Positions 47,736-59,208 are shown, counted from the first letter of the stretch. The stretch: DNA of 64,000 nt from Allium sativum (GCA_030737875.1 CM060910.1:632573303-632637302); one strand, 5' to 3'. Made by a program: numbers and translations. Notes: generated by a model from the letters alone, not told the origin.

Positions 47736-49290
47736 CATGATCTTAATTAATTAATTAAGAAACACTTAACCATATTAGCATGTAGAGGGACATGAGGGGT
47801 TAAGTGGGGGCCTTGGGTGGCAATAGAAAATACGATTAGAATACTTAACCAAAGTGGAACATGTAATTAAAACATGGTTAAAGGGTTAAGTAAGTGCTTT
47901 GGGTGGCATGTGGAAATCTAGTGGGTGCCTTGAATGGCAATTAAAATATGATTAATGACTTAACCAGAATTTATAACATGTAAGTGGACATGGTTAAAGG
48001 GTTAAGCGGGATTCACTAGAAATAACAAGCTTAGGTGGTAGCTTGTGGGGGCCCATTTCAACCAATATCCCAAACGTATCTTAGTGGGCTCGACTCTAGT
48101 CGAGTGACGGGACACGCATATTGGGCTTGACTATAAGAGGCCAAAATGGGTTAGCGGTGGCAACGCATGACCAACGGGTTTCATATGCGTGTGTGGACCC
48201 GGGCTGGTAAATAAGATGTTGTTGCATGGTGTAGATATAAGCCGTGCACCGTTAGTTTTATCAGGTTGCCACGTTGGGGAATGGTACACCCCACGGTGGG
48301 GCCAGCACGGGTATCTACGTTAGGGAGCCGATCGAATGGGGAGTAGTGTGTACACCTAGTGGATTGTAGGGCCCTGTGGCGTCTACTCAGTCACCTAGGG
48401 GTACGCGAGAACTATTAAGTTAATTTTATAAGTCCATGGGTGGGATCAACCTTTAAGTTAGGAATGACTGGTGTGGTGCAGTTTAGTAATTTACCTTTGG
48501 AAGGGTAGATGCGTCTTTACGTTTCTTAGTTTATCCTAAGTCTACCAAGCTGCTTAGTGTAGCCATTCATCCCCAGACGACACCGTATATCAAGCTTATG
48601 TCTTCTCTGGTTACTTTAATGATTGTATTGTTAAAGTTATAGGACTCGCTCAGACTTATGTCTGACCCCGTTGTTTTTATCTTTTTTTCCCAACCCTCAG
48701 GTTATCAGAGTGGGCCCAGTACGAGTGGGCTTTGATCAGGCTGCTTTATTCTCTTTTGGAGCTTGGACCATAGATGTAGAGCTCAGCTTACCCTTTCTTT
48801 TATGGCTATCAGTTCATGTATTGGGATTATGTACTTTTATTTATCAGGATGGATATTTTGTACTTGACTCTTATTATGGTTTTGTGATGTAACCAAACAT
48901 GTTTTACTTTCCGCTGCAATGAAATGATGTTTTAAAATTTTCAAGTATTACTTATATCTGTCTTGTTGTAATTTTTCTGTTCTATATTCACTTAAAATAC
49001 TCCACCAATGTTATGGCATTCCCTTAGCGAGTGACCATAGCGGGTGTGGGGTGTTACACATAACTTATTTGTCAAGATGGATAATAAGTGTATTTGGTTT
49101 TTGTAGTTGGTTTTTGATTAGATGTAACCAAACTATTTCTCCGCTGCAATGAAAGTTGTTTCTTTTCATTTCCAAGTACCAATATATTTATCTGTCTTGT
49201 TTACTTTTTTGTTCTATACACAATAAACGCTCCACCAAAATTAAGGCATTCCCTTTGTGAGTGAACTTAATGGAGATGGGGTGTCACTCG

Positions 49291-49302
49291 TGGTATCAGA
49301 GC
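49291..49302 (+). promoter_or_regulatory. Primer binding site of Tekay-like element
   Basis: TGGTATCAGAGC, initiator tRNA-Met type, two bases after the LTR end at 49288. Confidence 0.95.
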
Positions 49303-49498
49303 TGAAGGTTACCAGAACAGACAGGATATTTTGAAAAACTATTTTTCAAAAAGACATTTTTATAAAGAATATTTTCAAAGCTATGTTTTTAGGAGAATAT
49401 TTTCTAGAGAAAAGTTTATTTTTAAAAACATAACCCCCAAGAGCCATATATCTTTCCTTCGATTCTTTTGTTTTGAATCTTTCCTTTTTCGTTTTAGT

Positions 49499-52117
49499 AT
49501 GGCTAAAGATCTTAACCTTCCCGAGGGCGTGCCAGTAGCTGGCTGGTTCAGAAGGTACCTTGAGGCTAGGGCCAACACTCCATGCCCAGCAAACGTTCCT
49601 CCTCCCCCAGCTGCACCCGCTCCTCCTCCCCCTCGTCGCGTTGATACTTTCGCAAAGACATGGAAGGACTTTCGGGCAATGGGCGGAAAACCTTTTCACG
49701 GGTCAGAGACGTTTGTGGAAGCCCGAAATTGGCTTAAGGAGGTAGAAGAATTGTTTGGGATCTTTGAAGTGGAAGATGGAAGGAAAGTCCAATTAGCTGC
49801 TTGGCTTATGAAGGACGAGGCCTCGTTTTGGTGGGAGGTCACTAACGGAGAGCGTCCGGTTGAGACATGGGCGGATTTCAGGCTTAGGTTCGAAGCTAAA
49901 TTTCTCACAAGAGCCGAAGAGAATCTATACATGGAAAAGTTTTTGGCATTGAAGCAAGGGAATCTATCGGTGAAAGAGTACGTCAACAAGTTCAATCAGT
50001 TGGCGCGATTTGGCATAGACTTGGTGAACACACCTGAAAAGAAGGCCCTAAGATTTGTTAAAGGCTTGAATGAGCCGTTACATGGGTTGGCTATGACCCA
50101 CATTCCTATGGGGGCCACCTTTGAGATGCTGGTTGACATGGCACTTATGCATGAAGAGGAGAAAGGCACTAATGCTAATAAGGCACCCGAGAAGAAAGGG
50201 GATCAAAAGAAACCGCAACAGCCACAACAGAACAAGAAGGGTGGCAAAGATAACAATGGCAAGGGAAAGAAAAGATGCTTTAACTATGGGACACCAGGCC
50301 ATCTGAGCAAAGACTGTAGGAAGAAAAAGAAGACTGGTTGTTTTCACTGTGGCGAGGCAGGACATCTGGTTAAGGACTGCCCAAAGAAAGGACAGAGGGC
50401 AGGGTCTACTTCGGGAGGGCAGGTTCAGGCTCTCATAGTACCAGGGCAGGCAAGAGGGCAGGTCCAGACTCTCATGGGCCCACCGCTGCAAGAACGTGGT
50501 AGAACAATTTCCGTTGAAAGTTTAGTTTATCTTTTTGATCATCCTGTTCGCACACTCTTTGATTCTGGCGCATCACACTCTTTTATATCCACTACTTTAG
50601 TTGAGTCACTGCACCTAGACACCAGTATAGTGGAGGATCCCTTAGTTGTTTCAAATCCAATTGGGGGCTCAACCTATTTGTCGATGATTTGTTTGGATTT
50701 GAAAATTTCTATACTTAGCGTTAGGTTTAGATGTGATGCTTATGTTTTTGGCTTCACGGGCTATGGGTTGATTCTAGGCATGGATTGGTTATCCAGTAAT
50801 GGTGCCATCCTTGATTGTGAAAGGAGAGTGGTTAAACTCGTGACTCGCCTTGGTAACACTCTCGAAATCTCTTGTAATCCCATGAATTCTATTATGCTAA
50901 GTAATCTAGAATCGCTTGACGCGTCTGTTGAGAATTTGCAGTCGGTCAGAGTGGTCCGGAAATACTCGGATGTGTTTGAGGAGGTGAAGGGCTTACCTCC
51001 GAAGCGGGAGATAGACTTCCGCATGTACCTCGTCGACAACGCAAAACCCGTTGCTTTACCCGTTAGACACATGGCTCCAAGGGAGAGAAAAGAGCTCAGC
51101 AAGCAAGTTAAGGAGCTGCTAGAAAAAGGGTTTATAAGGCGGAGTATTTCTGAATGGGGTGCTCCAGTGGTGTTCGCAACCAAAGTGGACGGTTCACTTC
51201 GCCTATGCGTTGATTATAGGGAGCTAAACAAGCTGATCAAGAAGAATAGGCACCCACTGCCAAGAATAGACGATTTGTTCGATCAGCTTGTAGGTGCAAA
51301 AGTTTTCTCCCAATTAGATCTGGCTACCGGGTTTCATCAGCTAGGAGTGGCTAAAGATAGCATTGACAAGACCGCATTCAGAACCCCAGATGGTTTCTTC
51401 GAGTGGCTTTTCATGCCTTTCGGCTTGACAAACGCACCTTCTTACTTCGTTGATTTGATGAGTAGGGTGTTCCGGGAATTTCTTAATAAATTTGTGGTGG
51501 TGTTCATAGATGACATTCTGATTTCCTCAAAGAATGAGGAAGAGCATGCTTTGCATTTAAGGGAAGTCATGGATACTCTCCGTGCACATCAGTTGAAAGC
51601 AAAATTCTCCAAGTGCCACTTCTGGAGGGAAGAAGTAAGATTTCTTGGACATGTGGTGTCCAAAAAAGGGTTAGCTGTGGACCCCGCAAAAGTAGTTGCG
51701 GTCCAGGATTGGAAGGATCCAAAGAATGCAACCGAAGTCCGAAGTTTTCTTAGGCTAGCAGGTTTTTATCGCAAGTTCATTAAAGACTTTGCAAAGATCT
51801 CCGCTCCACTTACGAGGTTAACGAAGAAGAACCTGACTTTCACTTGGGATTTGGATTGCGATATTGTTTTCCAATGTTTGAAGAGGGCTCTGACAACAAC
51901 CCCAGTTCTGACATTGCCTGATAGGAGCAAGATGTTTACAGTATACACGGATGCATGCGGTACAGGACTAGGCGCTGTTTTGATGCAAGAGGGGAAGGTA
52001 GTAGCTTATGGTGGAAGACAATTGAAGGTGCATGAGAAAAACTACCCAACCCACGATCTAGAGTTGGCAGCCATCGTTTTTGCGCTTAAGTCTTTGGAGC
52101 CATTATCTCTTAGGTGA
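49499..52117 (+). CDS. gag-pol: Gag-protease-RT-RNase H (open first part of gag-pol, 872 aa)
   Basis: I start at the ATG at 49499 ([10 protein letters not shown]), where homology to Tekay Gag begins. An in-frame ATG at 49331 would add 56 basic, Phe-rich residues, probably leader. Gag: a Pro-rich stretch (residues 30-45), a retrotransposon-gag domain (about 65-200), a Lys/Gln-rich linker, then two zinc knuckles. Knuckle 1 (260-273) is C-x2-Y-x4-H-x4-C, the second Cys replaced by Tyr; knuckle 2 (281-294) is intact CCHC. Protease: DSGASHSF (355-362) and ILGMDW (425-430). RT: about 510-775, with QLDLATGF and the FIDD catalytic motif (669-672). RNase H begins near 812 with VYTDACG. At about 52090 one extra T shifts the frame, and the ORF stops at 52117, inside RNase H. 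Confidence 0.9.
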   Translation: MAKDLNLPEGVPVAGWFRRYLEARANTPCPANVPPPPAAPAPPPPRRVDTFAKTWKDFRAMGGKPFHGSETFVEARNWLKEVEELFGIFEVEDGRKVQLAAWLMKDEASFWWEVTNGERPVETWADFRLRFEAKFLTRAEENLYMEKFLALKQGNLSVKEYVNKFNQLARFGIDLVNTPEKKALRFVKGLNEPLHGLAMTHIPMGATFEMLVDMALMHEEEKGTNANKAPEKKGDQKKPQQPQQNKKGGKDNNGKGKKRCFNYGTPGHLSKDCRKKKKTGCFHCGEAGHLVKDCPKKGQRAGSTSGGQVQALIVPGQARGQVQTLMGPPLQERGRTISVESLVYLFDHPVRTLFDSGASHSFISTTLVESLHLDTSIVEDPLVVSNPIGGSTYLSMICLDLKISILSVRFRCDAYVFGFTGYGLILGMDWLSSNGAILDCERRVVKLVTRLGNTLEISCNPMNSIMLSNLESLDASVENLQSVRVVRKYSDVFEEVKGLPPKREIDFRMYLVDNAKPVALPVRHMAPRERKELSKQVKELLEKGFIRRSISEWGAPVVFATKVDGSLRLCVDYRELNKLIKKNRHPLPRIDDLFDQLVGAKVFSQLDLATGFHQLGVAKDSIDKTAFRTPDGFFEWLFMPFGLTNAPSYFVDLMSRVFREFLNKFVVVFIDDILISSKNEEEHALHLREVMDTLRAHQLKAKFSKCHFWREEVRFLGHVVSKKGLAVDPAKVVAVQDWKDPKNATEVRSFLRLAGFYRKFIKDFAKISAPLTRLTKKNLTFTWDLDCDIVFQCLKRALTTTPVLTLPDRSKMFTVYTDACGTGLGAVLMQEGKVVAYGGRQLKVHEKNYPTHDLELAAIVFALKSLEPLSLR

Positions 52118-53938
52118 GAAATTTGAATTGTATACTGACCATAAGTCGTTAAAGTACCTTTTCTTGTAGAAAGACCTCAATCTAAGGCAGCAAAGATGGA
52201 TGGAGTTTCTAGCCTCATACGATTTTGAGATCTCCTACACCCCTGGCAAGGGCAATGTAGTAGCAGATGCCTTGAGTAGAAAGAAGCTGACCTTAAGTCC
52301 TCTCTTTGTAGAAAGGCAAAGTTTGGAGTACATAGCAAACTTTGATTTTAGACCCTCTGTTGATTAAGTGACTGGCTTGATGGCAATGCTAGAAGTGCGA
52401 CCTACTTTGTTGGACTCAATAGGAACCGTGCAACGTGAAGACCCTCAGCTAGTTGATGTGATAGACAAGCTGATTAGGGGTGAGACTTCTAGTCACCTCG
52501 GTAGATATTCCATCGATGATAAAGGTTGGTTGAGATGGGACAGAAGACTATGCGTCCCACAAGCATGGGATTTGGTGAGGATGGTTCTTGAAGAAGCGCA
52601 CCATTCCAAGATGACCATACACCCCGGTGGAGGCAAGATGTATAAAGACATCAAAAGAGTTTTCTTTTGGAACGGCATGAAGAGGGACGCAGCTGAATTC
52701 GTTTCTAAGTGCATGATATGCCAGCAAGTCAAGGCAGAGTAGAAGAAGCCTGGTGGTTTGCTTCATCCTCTAGATGTTTCGCAATGGAAATGGGATAGCA
52801 TCTCGATGGACTTTATTGATGGGTTGCCTAGGTCGAGAAGGGGCAATACCGGTATTTGGGTAATAGTGGACAGGCTCACAAAAAGCACTCACTTTATACC
52901 TGTCAAGAGTAGGAGGACTGCCTCATCATTAGCATTTATGTATCTTAAAGAGGTAGTTCGACTCCATGGGATACCTTCCAGCATAGTAAGCGACAGAGGC
53001 CCTATCTTTACAAGCGAGTTTTGGAGAAGTTTGCAAGAGGCTGTAAGCACACAGCTATGTTTAAGACGGCCTATCACCCGCAAACCGACGGTCAGACGGA
53101 AAGGGTGAATAGAGTACTAGAAGATCTTTTTAGATTGTGTATTCTTGACTTTGGAGGAACATGGGAGGATCACCTTCCGTTGGTAGAATTCGCTTATAAC
53201 AATAGCTACCAAGCCACTATAGGCATGGCACCCTTCGAAGCTTTATATGGAAGGCCATGTAGATCACCAACTTGTTGGTGGGAGTCCACGGATAAACTTA
53301 TACTTGGGCCGTACATGATTAGAGAGACTTCAGAGAAACTGGACTTGATACGAAGAAGAATGAAAACTGCCCAAGATAGACAGAAATCCTACGCAGACAA
53401 GAGAAGGACCGACCTTGAGTTTGAGGTTGGAGATAAGGTGTTCCTTAAGGTATCTCCTTTGAGGAATGTCATTCGCTTTGGGTCCGCGGGAAATTTAGCA
53501 CCAAGATTTGTGGGGCCGTTTCCTATCATCGGGAAGATTGGGAAGATGGCTTATAGAGTACATCTGCTTGAAAGAATGGATGGAGTTCATAATGTTTTTC
53601 TTGTCTCTCTGCTACGAAAGTGCTTACATGAGTCAGCAGAAGTTGTGGAACCAAGCATACTAGAGGAAGTCGAAGTAGAACGAGAAGCAACTGTGAGGAG
53701 AGTTCCGACTCGCATCTTGGGGACAGAAGTCAAAAAGCTACGCAACCGTGAAGTCAAGCGTGTTAAAGTTCAATGGAGCGACGCCGAGGAAGACGCGACT
53801 TGGGAGACTGAGACCAAAATACATGCAGCCTACCCTTTTCTTTTTGAGGGTACATCTTTGATCTCTTTTTCCTTAAGTTTATTCAAGCTTGTATCTGTTT
53901 TTTTAGTATATCTTCTCGGTCACATTCTGTATCCTTAG
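52118..53938 (+). pseudogene. pol: RNase H end, integrase and chromodomain (broken)
   Basis: This continues the polyprotein after the frameshift near 52090. In-frame stops lie at 52167-52169, 52365-52367 and 52740-52742; a one-base loss near 53058 shifts the frame again, after which 53061-53938 is open. Landmarks: LYTDHKSLKYLF and [11 protein letters not shown] (RNase H end), an HHCC zinc-binding region (about 52590-52735), integrase catalytic D (52809-52811), D (52992-52994) and E (53099-53101), a GPF module with [12 protein letters not shown], then the chromodomain-like end [14 protein letters not shown] to [15 protein letters not shown] (about 53705-53845). All catalytic residues survive, so the breaks look recent. 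The chromodomain is thought to steer insertion to heterochromatin. Confidence 0.9.
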
Positions 53939-54445
53939 GTAGGAACCAATGGATGCAAACATGTATTTGAAACATGTTATGATTGATGGATGCTAGTGGA
54001 TGCAAGTGGTTGCTAGTGGTTGCTCGTGGATGCATATACACACACATTAGACACTAGATCGGCTCAATCACTTTCATACTGCATATGAACATATGTGCTT
54101 ATTTTGGTCAGTGGATGTGCAATGGTTGTGTTATCATATGGATGAAGCGTTCGGATGAATGGTTGTGCACGCATATAGGAATAATATGTATCTTTAGGAA
54201 TCTTTTGCATACATAATGGACACATGACACTATCATGATTTGCATTAAGGAGGTCAACTGAATCAGTAGACCGCCTGATTTTGCATTAGATACGGACATG
54301 TACACACATTGTGCATATAAACATGAAAGCATTAGAAGTCTTTAAAGGACAATGGATGCCTGTGGTTGATGGTTGAGTAGATGGACGATTGGATGGTAGG
54401 ATATGCATTCTTCTTGACTTGAAGATTTCGAGGTCGAAATCCTTT
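53939..54445 (+). other. 3' untranslated tail of Tekay-like element
   Basis: Non-coding. Begins with GGATGCAAGTGG/GGTTGCTAGTGG-type short repeats (53985-54040) and ends with ATTTCGAGGTCGAAAT (54425-54440), an inverted motif. The deleted minus-strand relatives keep the same tail and motif (23262-23830, 29285-29860), so it is conserved across subfamilies. Confidence 0.75.
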
Positions 54446-54457
54446 AAGGTGGGAGAA
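54446..54457 (+). promoter_or_regulatory. Polypurine tract of Tekay-like element
   Basis: AAGGTGGGAGAA directly before the 3' LTR at 54458; primer for plus-strand synthesis. Confidence 0.85.
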
Positions 54458-54912
54458 TGTAACACCCCGTATTTTCTGTTAAAACAAAACTAACGAATTA
54501 AAGAATAATTAATTCTAAACATGAGAATTAAGGGAAACGGGTTACGCCATTGTGTTCATCTCGGAATTTTGGTTGAGATAGAGTCTGAGTTTACGTGAAT
54601 TGGACTTCGTATGAAGAAGTTATGGCTGTCGGAAGTTTCCAAAAATTTAAATATATAAAAACAGCTCGTCAGAAATTCAAAATTCAAACCAAAAGAGCAG
54701 AAGCGGGCTGGGCGGGAAAATTCCCGCCCAGACCCAGGTCGACCAGGGGGTCGACCCTAGTGTCGACCTCTCAACTAGAGGTCGACCTGCCCCCCTCCCC
54801 CCCCGGGCAGATTTGAATATGACGACATTTTGACCTGTTGCTGAGTCAGATGGCTATTTGGATGGCTCTGGTTGCTTCTATGATGATCCTATGGCTTAAA
54901 TTAATCCTAAAA

Positions 54913-54924
54913 CTATATATAAAC
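54913..54924 (+). promoter_or_regulatory. TATA box of Tekay-like 3' LTR
   Basis: CTATATATAAAC, identical to the 5' LTR box. From this LTR it could transcribe flanking DNA. Confidence 0.6.
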
Positions 54925-55136
54925 ACATGTAGACTCAACCTATAAACCTAAACTAAATTAGAACAATGACCATCATGATGTCACTCCAAAACTTAGAATA
55001 GCCGCCACCTATTGGAAGCAAAGTAAAGCAACTCTACTCGGTTCAATCTAATCTCAACAACGAATTTATTTACTTCAAAGGCGAGCTAATTCAACTACAG
55101 AATTCAGATTCCAGAACTCAAGACCTTCTTTGAGTG

Positions 55137-57107
55137 GTGAGTCCGATTTCTTTAATAAGATAATTAACAAGTTAATTAGGTTGAGTTATAAATTGGGATT
55201 TATGGCTATGTTTGTGAATCATTGGAAAATATGATATTTTGTGATTATATGCTAGTTGTTTATGATGCTAGTTTTGTTGTGAATCCCTTTGTATATGCCC
55301 AATCACCTATGTTCAACTTGATTCATGTTTGGCATCAGTTTTATGCAAGTTTGGGTATAGATTATATGTTAGTTTCTATATGGATTGTACACAAGTTACA
55401 TGTGAATCAAATTAAAAGACTATATGCAAGTTTAGGTAGTGATTAATTTCACATATATACAAGTTTATATCTTTATGTTTAGATCCATATGCATGTTTAT
55501 ACCTTTATGTGTAGATCTACGACATACATGGTTTATGCAAGTTTGTGACTATTGCCTATGCAAGTTTGAGTGATAACTGTATTCATACATGCAACATCAC
55601 ACTGTTTAGATCTATACTTAGATTCATGAAAATACAAGGTTGATGCAAGTTATGTTGTAATCCTTATTTGCAAGTTAGATCTATTCTGTGTTATGCAAAT
55701 TTATGATGTTTTATCCTTTTTATGTGTTAGACTAATTGTTAGTCAAATATATATATATATATATGTCATGTTAAGTGAACGAATAACGTGGGGACGAATG
55801 GGATGATATTAAAATATTTAATATTGAGAATTGGCATAAATGCCTTAAATGGTAGATAATTAATTTGTGATGTTAATTGGTATAATTTATATACCATAAA
55901 TAGATGGACATAATTAAAGTATCAATTGTAGACATAGTTAAATTTGGAATTAATTGACAATTTGAATAGGGATATTAATTCAAATTGGGGTAAAAGATTA
56001 TGTGTGATAATCAATGCTTGGGACACGAGGTTGGACTCATTTATGGTGTAAGACTGCCCGGACCCGCCCGGCAAATCCAGCAGCCACAAATGGTAGCCCA
56101 ATATGAGAGGTCATAGGCCCAAATTAAATGCGTGACAATTGTATGGACACGAGGTTAGGTTCATTTGTGGTGTAAGACTGCCCGGACCCGCCCGGCAAAT
56201 CCAGCAACCACAAAGGGTGGCCTAATGTGAGAGGTCCTACAAGGTTACGGTAGTAATAAACTAAGTAACACTTAACCAAAGTAAATATGTGGTGGGACAT
56301 GGGGGTTAGGTGGGTGACATTTGGAAATACGAATAGAAACACTTAACCAAATTGAAACATGTAAGTGGACATGAATAAGAAAGGGGTTAAGTGGGATGTA
56401 CTAGAGGGGACCAAGCATAGGTGAAAAGCTTGTGTCAGGCACGGGGGTCCTTTTCAGACCAGTAACCCATTAAGTATCTTTGTGGACTCGACCCAAGTCG
56501 AGGACGGGACACGCATACTGGGCTTGACTGTAAGAGACCAAAACCGGTTAGCGGTGGCAACGCAAGTCCAACGGGTTTCATGTTCGTGCGTGGGCCCGGG
56601 CTGGTAGGTAAGACGTTGTTGCATCGTGTAGGTATAAGCCGTGCATCCTTGAGTTGTATCGGGTTGCCACTTTGGGGAGTGATACACCCCACTGTGGGAC
56701 CAACACGGGTATCTACGAGTTAGGGAGCCGATCAAATGGGGGTAGTGGGTACACCTAGTGGAGATAGGGGCAGGCGGCACCTATGTAGGCAGCTAGGGGT
56801 ACACGAAACTACCAATGTTATTAGCACTTATGTTCTGTAGGCTGGATCAACCTTTGAGGTGTTTTGGTGTGGTGCAGTATAGCAATTATCCTATAGTGGT
56901 TTGGTGCGCAGTTAATGTTATCTTGGTTCATCTTAATTCCATAGTTTGCTGAGTCTTGCCCTTTTATTCACAGTCATTTCCTTATTTGCCAGCTTATGCC
57001 TTATCCTAGTTACTTTAATAATTATATTGTTAAAGTTATCGTACTCGCCAGACTTTATGTCTAACCCCTTTTGTTTCCACCTCTTTTCTTCCTTCCCCAC
57101 CCCCAAG
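55137..57107 (+). other. Predicted leader intron in Tekay-like 3' LTR
   Basis: Donor GTGAGT at 55137; CTAAC branch-like motif at 57061; C/T tract; AAG ending at 57107 (alternative CAG at 57115). Acceptor to LTR end 405 bp including the CT expansion. Confidence 0.5.
56020..56235 (+). other. Twin hairpin module in Tekay-like 3' LTR
   Basis: Same stems as the 5' LTR copy. Both loops here read CTGCCCGGACCCGCCCGGCA, the likely intact form of two loops that carry a change in the 5' LTR. Confidence 0.75.
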
Positions 57108-57151
57108 GTGTTCAGGGTGGGACTAGTACTAGTGGAGCTTGATTCTGGACT

Positions 57152-57186
<35 letters not shown>
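57152..57186. repeat. (CT)n microsatellite in 3' LTR
   Basis: About 17 CT units, absent from the 5' LTR. Confidence 0.9.
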
Positions 57187-57192
<6 letters not shown>

Positions 57193-57720
57193 TGGAAGTT
57201 GCTTGGATTGCTAAAGTAAAGTTCAACCTATCTCACTTATGGCTATTGTTATGTTGGGGTTATGTCTTTTATTTTATGTACTCAGAACTTATTTGTCAAG
57301 ATGGATAATAAGTGTATTTGGTTTTTGTATTTGGTTTTTGATTAGATGTAACCAAACTATTTCTCCGCTGCAATGAAAGTTGTTTCTTTTCATTTCCAAG
57401 TACCAATATATTTATCTGTCTTATTTACTTTTCTGTTCTATACACAATAAATGCTCCACCAATGTTAAGGCATTCCCTTTGTGAGTGACCTTAATGGAGA
57501 TGGGGTGTCACATAGAGCGTGAGATGCAAGCGTTCTGCTAAATTGTTATTTATTTGTATTTAGACATTATTATAATATCAGAAGAGATATGATTTTAAAA
57601 ATGTTTGGGTTAATGTAAGGTAAAAACCATCCGTATTTATGTGTGGATTGTTCTTACGATTATCCTTTTCTTTCGAAGGATTTTTAACTTTAAAAATCAA
57701 GTTGGATGATTCCCTTAAAC

Positions 57721-59208
57721 TTAAATGAGTTTTTCTCACTTTGGTTCACAAGACTGATCCGGCGTTTGCAAATGCTTGGGTTAGACCGAGTTTTACAGGT
57801 TCTGGTTATCGGACACTTTGAAGATACGAGCTGGAAGAGTTCAGACGCATGATAGTATATAGATACTTTTTCGCTATGTGTTGTTTATGAGGACATATTA
57901 TTATAACTGTCCAGATGTATTGGTGTACTCTAATGATTGTAAGTTTTAATTTCAAAGCTCTCAACAAAATTTTATTCTATATGATATTTTTTTTCGCTGC
58001 GATATGAGACTCTGTGTTGTGTTAGTTCTTCTTCTTATTCTTCTATTCTAACTTTATTTCTTTCTTATCTCCCCCTCTAAGTTCTTTCAACAAACGTTCC
58101 GGTATTTTCGATGCTTGAATGTTCGACATGGGGTTTTTGTGTCGATTTTCACGGTCGAAAATCCCTGTTCGTTATAGTGGTATTAGAGCAATTGGTTTAG
58201 TAATAACCTTGGCTCTGTGGCGTAACTCGATAGAGATTGGGTTTATTAATACCCTAGATTGAGTTTGAACGTATATATATGAAAGAGCGTATTTGTAGAT
58301 TTCATAAACAAATGTTTTGTATGTGTTATTTGTTCAGTTCAATTTTGAATTGGCAATGGACATGATATTGTTTTGTAAAGAGGGTAAAAGAAATATTTTT
58401 GCCCAAATTATATTTTTATATAGAAAAGAAATAATTTTTATAAAATTATTGATATTGGTTTGTTTAATTAATTTGAATAGAATTCAAATGGAAATTTTTA
58501 TGGTTTAGTATAACCAAGGAGAATTTCGCATTGAGTTTGTGAATGAAAATTTTAATATGGAATTAAATGATTCGGAATTTAAGTTAAAGTTAAATAAAAA
58601 TAAAAAGGTGAAAAGTGAAATAATTGGAAGACTAGTTAGTTGATTGAATATAAATTCAATTGGTTAGTTTTATGTTGATTGCTGATTGTTATTTGTTGGA
58701 TAATAGATTGGTTGAATAAAAATTCATCAAGATTTGAACGAATTAAAATCCAAGAGAATGAATTCTAATGGAATAAATTTGAAAAAAAATCAAATATGAA
58801 ATTAAATTAAATGATTTGATCTTGTATATGTTATTGCATTGTGAATTGAGTTAGTGCAGGCTTGAAAGAGAAAGAGCTGTTAATTGATTTGCTGGTTATT
58901 TGAGATTGAGTTGCCCAACAAATAGGTAAACCTTGATATTGTTGATTGGAGTATTGATTTTACCCCTGAGTTGGGCAGCCGCTTGCCAATTGTTTTCTTT
59001 TGGTTGATGTAAGGCGCGAAGTGGCATTTGTGGTTATACCGATCGAACCGTATAAAGATGATGCTGACGAATTTTTCATAAAATTTTAAAACTTAGAATT
59101 TTTTTTATATTATTTTAAGAAAATTACTTTGAAATTTATTTGATTTGGTGCATTCTTCTTACTTAGTAATTTCAGGGACAAAATTCTATTAGGGGGGGGG
59201 GGGGAGAA
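57721..59208 (+). mobile_element. Remnant of another LTR element: LTR end, PBS, ~1 kb interior, polypurine tract
   Basis: TGGTATTAGAGCA at 58178-58190 matches the initiator-Met PBS with one change, just after a probable LTR end (GTTATA, 58171-58176). At 59165-59208 lie GGGACAAAATTC and a G run ending GGAGAA before TGTAACGACC. The interior (58191-59190) has no gag or pol frame, only AT-rich sequence. It is therefore a heavily deleted or non-autonomous gypsy-type element. The 5' LTR start was not found. Confidence 0.6.

Larger units (their letters stand above)
46379..48700 (+). other. Predicted leader intron in solo LTR 45750
   Basis: Donor GTGAGT at 46379-46384; CTGAC at 48662-48666; T-rich tract; CTCAG ending at 48700. 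First exon about 160 nt; acceptor to LTR end 358 bp. The best-formed plant-like 3' splice site of the set. Confidence 0.55.
45750..49058 (+). mobile_element. Solo LTR of a second Tekay-like subfamily, 3.3 kb
   Basis: It begins TGTAACACCCCG and ends GGGTGTTACA. CATAA flanks both sides exactly (45745-45749 and 49059-49063), and the uninterrupted 3' LTR confirms the empty site. It has the common LTR plan: TATA (46188-46195), donor (46379), 23-bp repeat (about 46572-46779), twin hairpins (47512-47735), GGTTAAGT-type pairs (47760-48010) and acceptor (48700). In place of GGTCGACC it has two long palindromes at 45963-45987 and 46000-46024. Confidence 0.92.
42936..49288 (+). mobile_element. Tekay-like 5' LTR, split by a solo LTR
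   Basis: The LTR begins TGTAACACCTCG and ends GGTGTCACT at 49288, where the 3' LTR has GGTGTCACA. Removing the inserted solo LTR and one target duplication leaves about 3.04 kb, matching the 3' LTR. It contains a GGTCGACC block (43210-43305), TATA (43407-43418), donor (43631), a TA run (44242-44262), twin hairpins (44520-44735), GGTTAAGT-type pairs (44763-44905) and acceptor (45592-45593). Confidence 0.92.
42936..57512 (+). mobile_element. Near-complete Tekay-like Ty3/gypsy chromovirus
   Basis: Order: 5' LTR 42936-49288 (interrupted), PBS, gag-pol 49499-53938, 3' untranslated tail, polypurine tract, 3' LTR 54458-57512. TAGAG flanks both ends exactly (42931-42935 and 57513-57517). The long LTRs, the order protease-RT-RNase H-integrase and the chromodomain after integrase place it with Tekay/Del chromoviruses. 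The LTRs differ at about ten of the first 155 bases but little in other parts, so the insertion is fairly recent. Two frameshifts and three stops in pol make it non-autonomous. Confidence 0.92.
54458..57512 (+). mobile_element. Tekay-like 3' LTR, 3.06 kb
   Basis: It begins TGTAACACCCCG and ends GGGGTGTCACA before TAGAG. It contains a GGTCGACC block (54735-54810), TATA (54913-54924), donor (55137), a TA run (55748-55764), twin hairpins (56020-56235), GGTTAAGT-type pairs (56270-56400), acceptor (57106-57107) and a (CT)n run (57152-57186). The CT run is absent from the 5' LTR, which reads GCTCTATCTCTTTC there, so it expanded after insertion or was lost there. Confidence 0.95.
39051..57720. repeat. 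Left arm of a ~1 kb inverted repeat (interrupted by two insertions)
   Basis: The pieces 39051-39243, 42237-42935 and 57513-57720 join into about 1 kb that is the diverged reverse complement of 61600-62601. Shared blocks include TTGATAGTTAAATAAC, AACATTCAAGCGAAATGAATGGTCGG, TACACTGATC and GTAAAAACCATCCGT (short extracts). The insertions are the solo LTR at 39244 and the Tekay-like element at 42936. No coding frame is evident. Confidence 0.7.
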
